From Rhizobacter sp. (GTDB lineage Bacteria > Pseudomonadota > Gammaproteobacteria > Burkholderiales > Burkholderiaceae_C), in contig JACMKJ010000284.1 in the NCBI GenBank assembly GCA_014380155.1, positions 1 through 17,715 on the forward strand: a stretch of 17,715 nt of DNA. Reading direction: 5' to 3'. This document shows, one piece after another, positions 17,187 through 17,715 of the stretch. The notes beneath the pieces are model-generated. The model was not told where the DNA came from. It searched no databases and saw only the letters and a program-made list of their open reading frames with translations. A program made the position numbers and the translations under genes. The stretch's first letter is position 1; each line of letters begins with the position of its first letter.

Positions 17187-17198
17187 CCTGGAATGAAC

Positions 17199-17715
17199 AT
17201 GAGCACCATCAACTACACCGACAAGATCCCCAACAACGTCAACCTCAGCGAAGACCGCACGCTGCAGCGCGCGCTCGAGCAGTGGCAACCCAACTTCATC
17301 AACTGGTGGGACGACGTGGGGCCTGAAGGTTCGACCGACTTCGACGTCTACTTGCGCACGGCGGTCAGCGTCGACCCGCAAGGCTGGGCCCAGTTCGGGC
17401 ACGTGAAGATGCGCGACTACCGCTGGGGCATCTTCCTCAACCCCGGCGATGCCGAGCGCAAGGTGCACTTCGGCGACCACCGCGGCGAGAAGGTGTGGGC
17501 CGACGTGCCCGGCGAGCACCGGGCCAACCTGCGCCGCATCATCGTGACGCAAGGCGACACCGAGCCGGCGTCCGTCGAGCAGCAACGCCACCTCGGGCTG
17601 ACGGCGCCGTCGATGTACGACCTGCGCAACCTGTTCCAGATCAACGTGGAAGAAGGCCGACACCTGTGGGCGATGGTCTACCTGCTGCACCGCCACTTCG
17701 GGCGCGACGGCCGCG
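17199..17715 (+). CDS. boxB: BoxB, benzoyl-CoA 2,3-epoxidase oxygenase subunit (N-terminal part)
   Basis: The frame is open from the ATG at 17199 to the right edge: 172 residues of a protein normally about 470 long. BoxB is a diiron enzyme that, with the reductase BoxA, epoxidises benzoyl-CoA at C2-C3 using O2 and NADPH. The sequence begins MSTINYTDKIPNNVNLSEDR and contains INWWDDVGPEG and MRDYRWGIFLNPGDAERKVHFGDHRG. Expected diiron ligands are visible: Gln118, Glu122 (VTQGDTEP) and Glu152/His155 (EEGRHLWAM). They sit two positions beyond the Azoarcus evansii residues I recall (Gln116, Glu120, Glu150, His153). A second in-frame ATG at 17193 would add two residues. Shine-Dalgarno is weak (GGAA), and coupling to boxC is likely. 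The rest of the gene, and probably boxA, lies outside. Confidence 0.95.
   Translation, partial: MSTINYTDKIPNNVNLSEDRTLQRALEQWQPNFINWWDDVGPEGSTDFDVYLRTAVSVDPQGWAQFGHVKMRDYRWGIFLNPGDAERKVHFGDHRGEKVWADVPGEHRANLRRIIVTQGDTEPASVEQQRHLGLTAPSMYDLRNLFQINVEEGRHLWAMVYLLHRHFGRDGR

Overview
The window (17,715 bp, high GC, codons strongly G/C-ending) looks like chromosomal DNA of a betaproteobacterium of the order Burkholderiales, probably near Rubrivivax, Leptothrix or Methylibium. This rests on gene content and base composition only, so it is an inference. It is a catabolic island for aromatic acids degraded aerobically as CoA thioesters ('aerobic hybrid' pathways). No tRNA, rRNA, CRISPR array, transposase or phage gene was seen, and no gene-free stretch exceeds 170 bp.

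Layout. (1) 1-5251, minus strand: tetR, then marR, then 2-aminobenzoate-CoA ligase (abmG-type), then the two-domain 2-aminobenzoyl-CoA monooxygenase/reductase (abmA-type; its 3' end lies at the left edge and seems frameshifted in a large perfect inverted repeat). This module activates anthranilate and attacks its ring. (2) 5385-7190, plus strand: a feruloyl-CoA-synthetase-like ligase divergent from tetR, with an inverted repeat at its promoter. (3) 7194-14270, minus strand: an operon running from 14270 downward, with benzoate-CoA ligase (bclA), an alpha/beta hydrolase, a periplasmic binding protein, two permeases (livH, livM) and two ATPases (livG, livF). Three GC-rich hairpins lie between the binding protein and livH. 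(4) 14439-17715, plus strand: boxR, boxC and the start of boxB, which runs off the right edge.

How they fit together. The ABC transporter probably imports benzoate or a related aromatic acid, BclA makes benzoyl-CoA, BoxB (with BoxA, presumably just beyond the edge) epoxidises it, and BoxC opens the ring. BoxR is an XRE helix-turn-helix domain fused to a shikimate-kinase-like fold, known in relatives to sense benzoyl-CoA. Three exact TGCA-N6-TGCA motifs, the half-site arrangement reported for BoxR/BzdR, lie in the bclA/boxR and boxR/boxC gaps. In all three box promoters a putative -10 hexamer sits at the same position inside the motif. The anthranilate module has its own MarR, with a 14-bp palindrome inside the predicted promoter and a probably leaderless start.

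The pathways themselves are known. The less ordinary points are the shared promoter/operator geometry, the frameshift at a perfect inverted repeat in abmA, the orphan feruloyl-CoA-synthetase-like gene, the unexplained hydrolase and the hairpin cluster inside the transporter operon.
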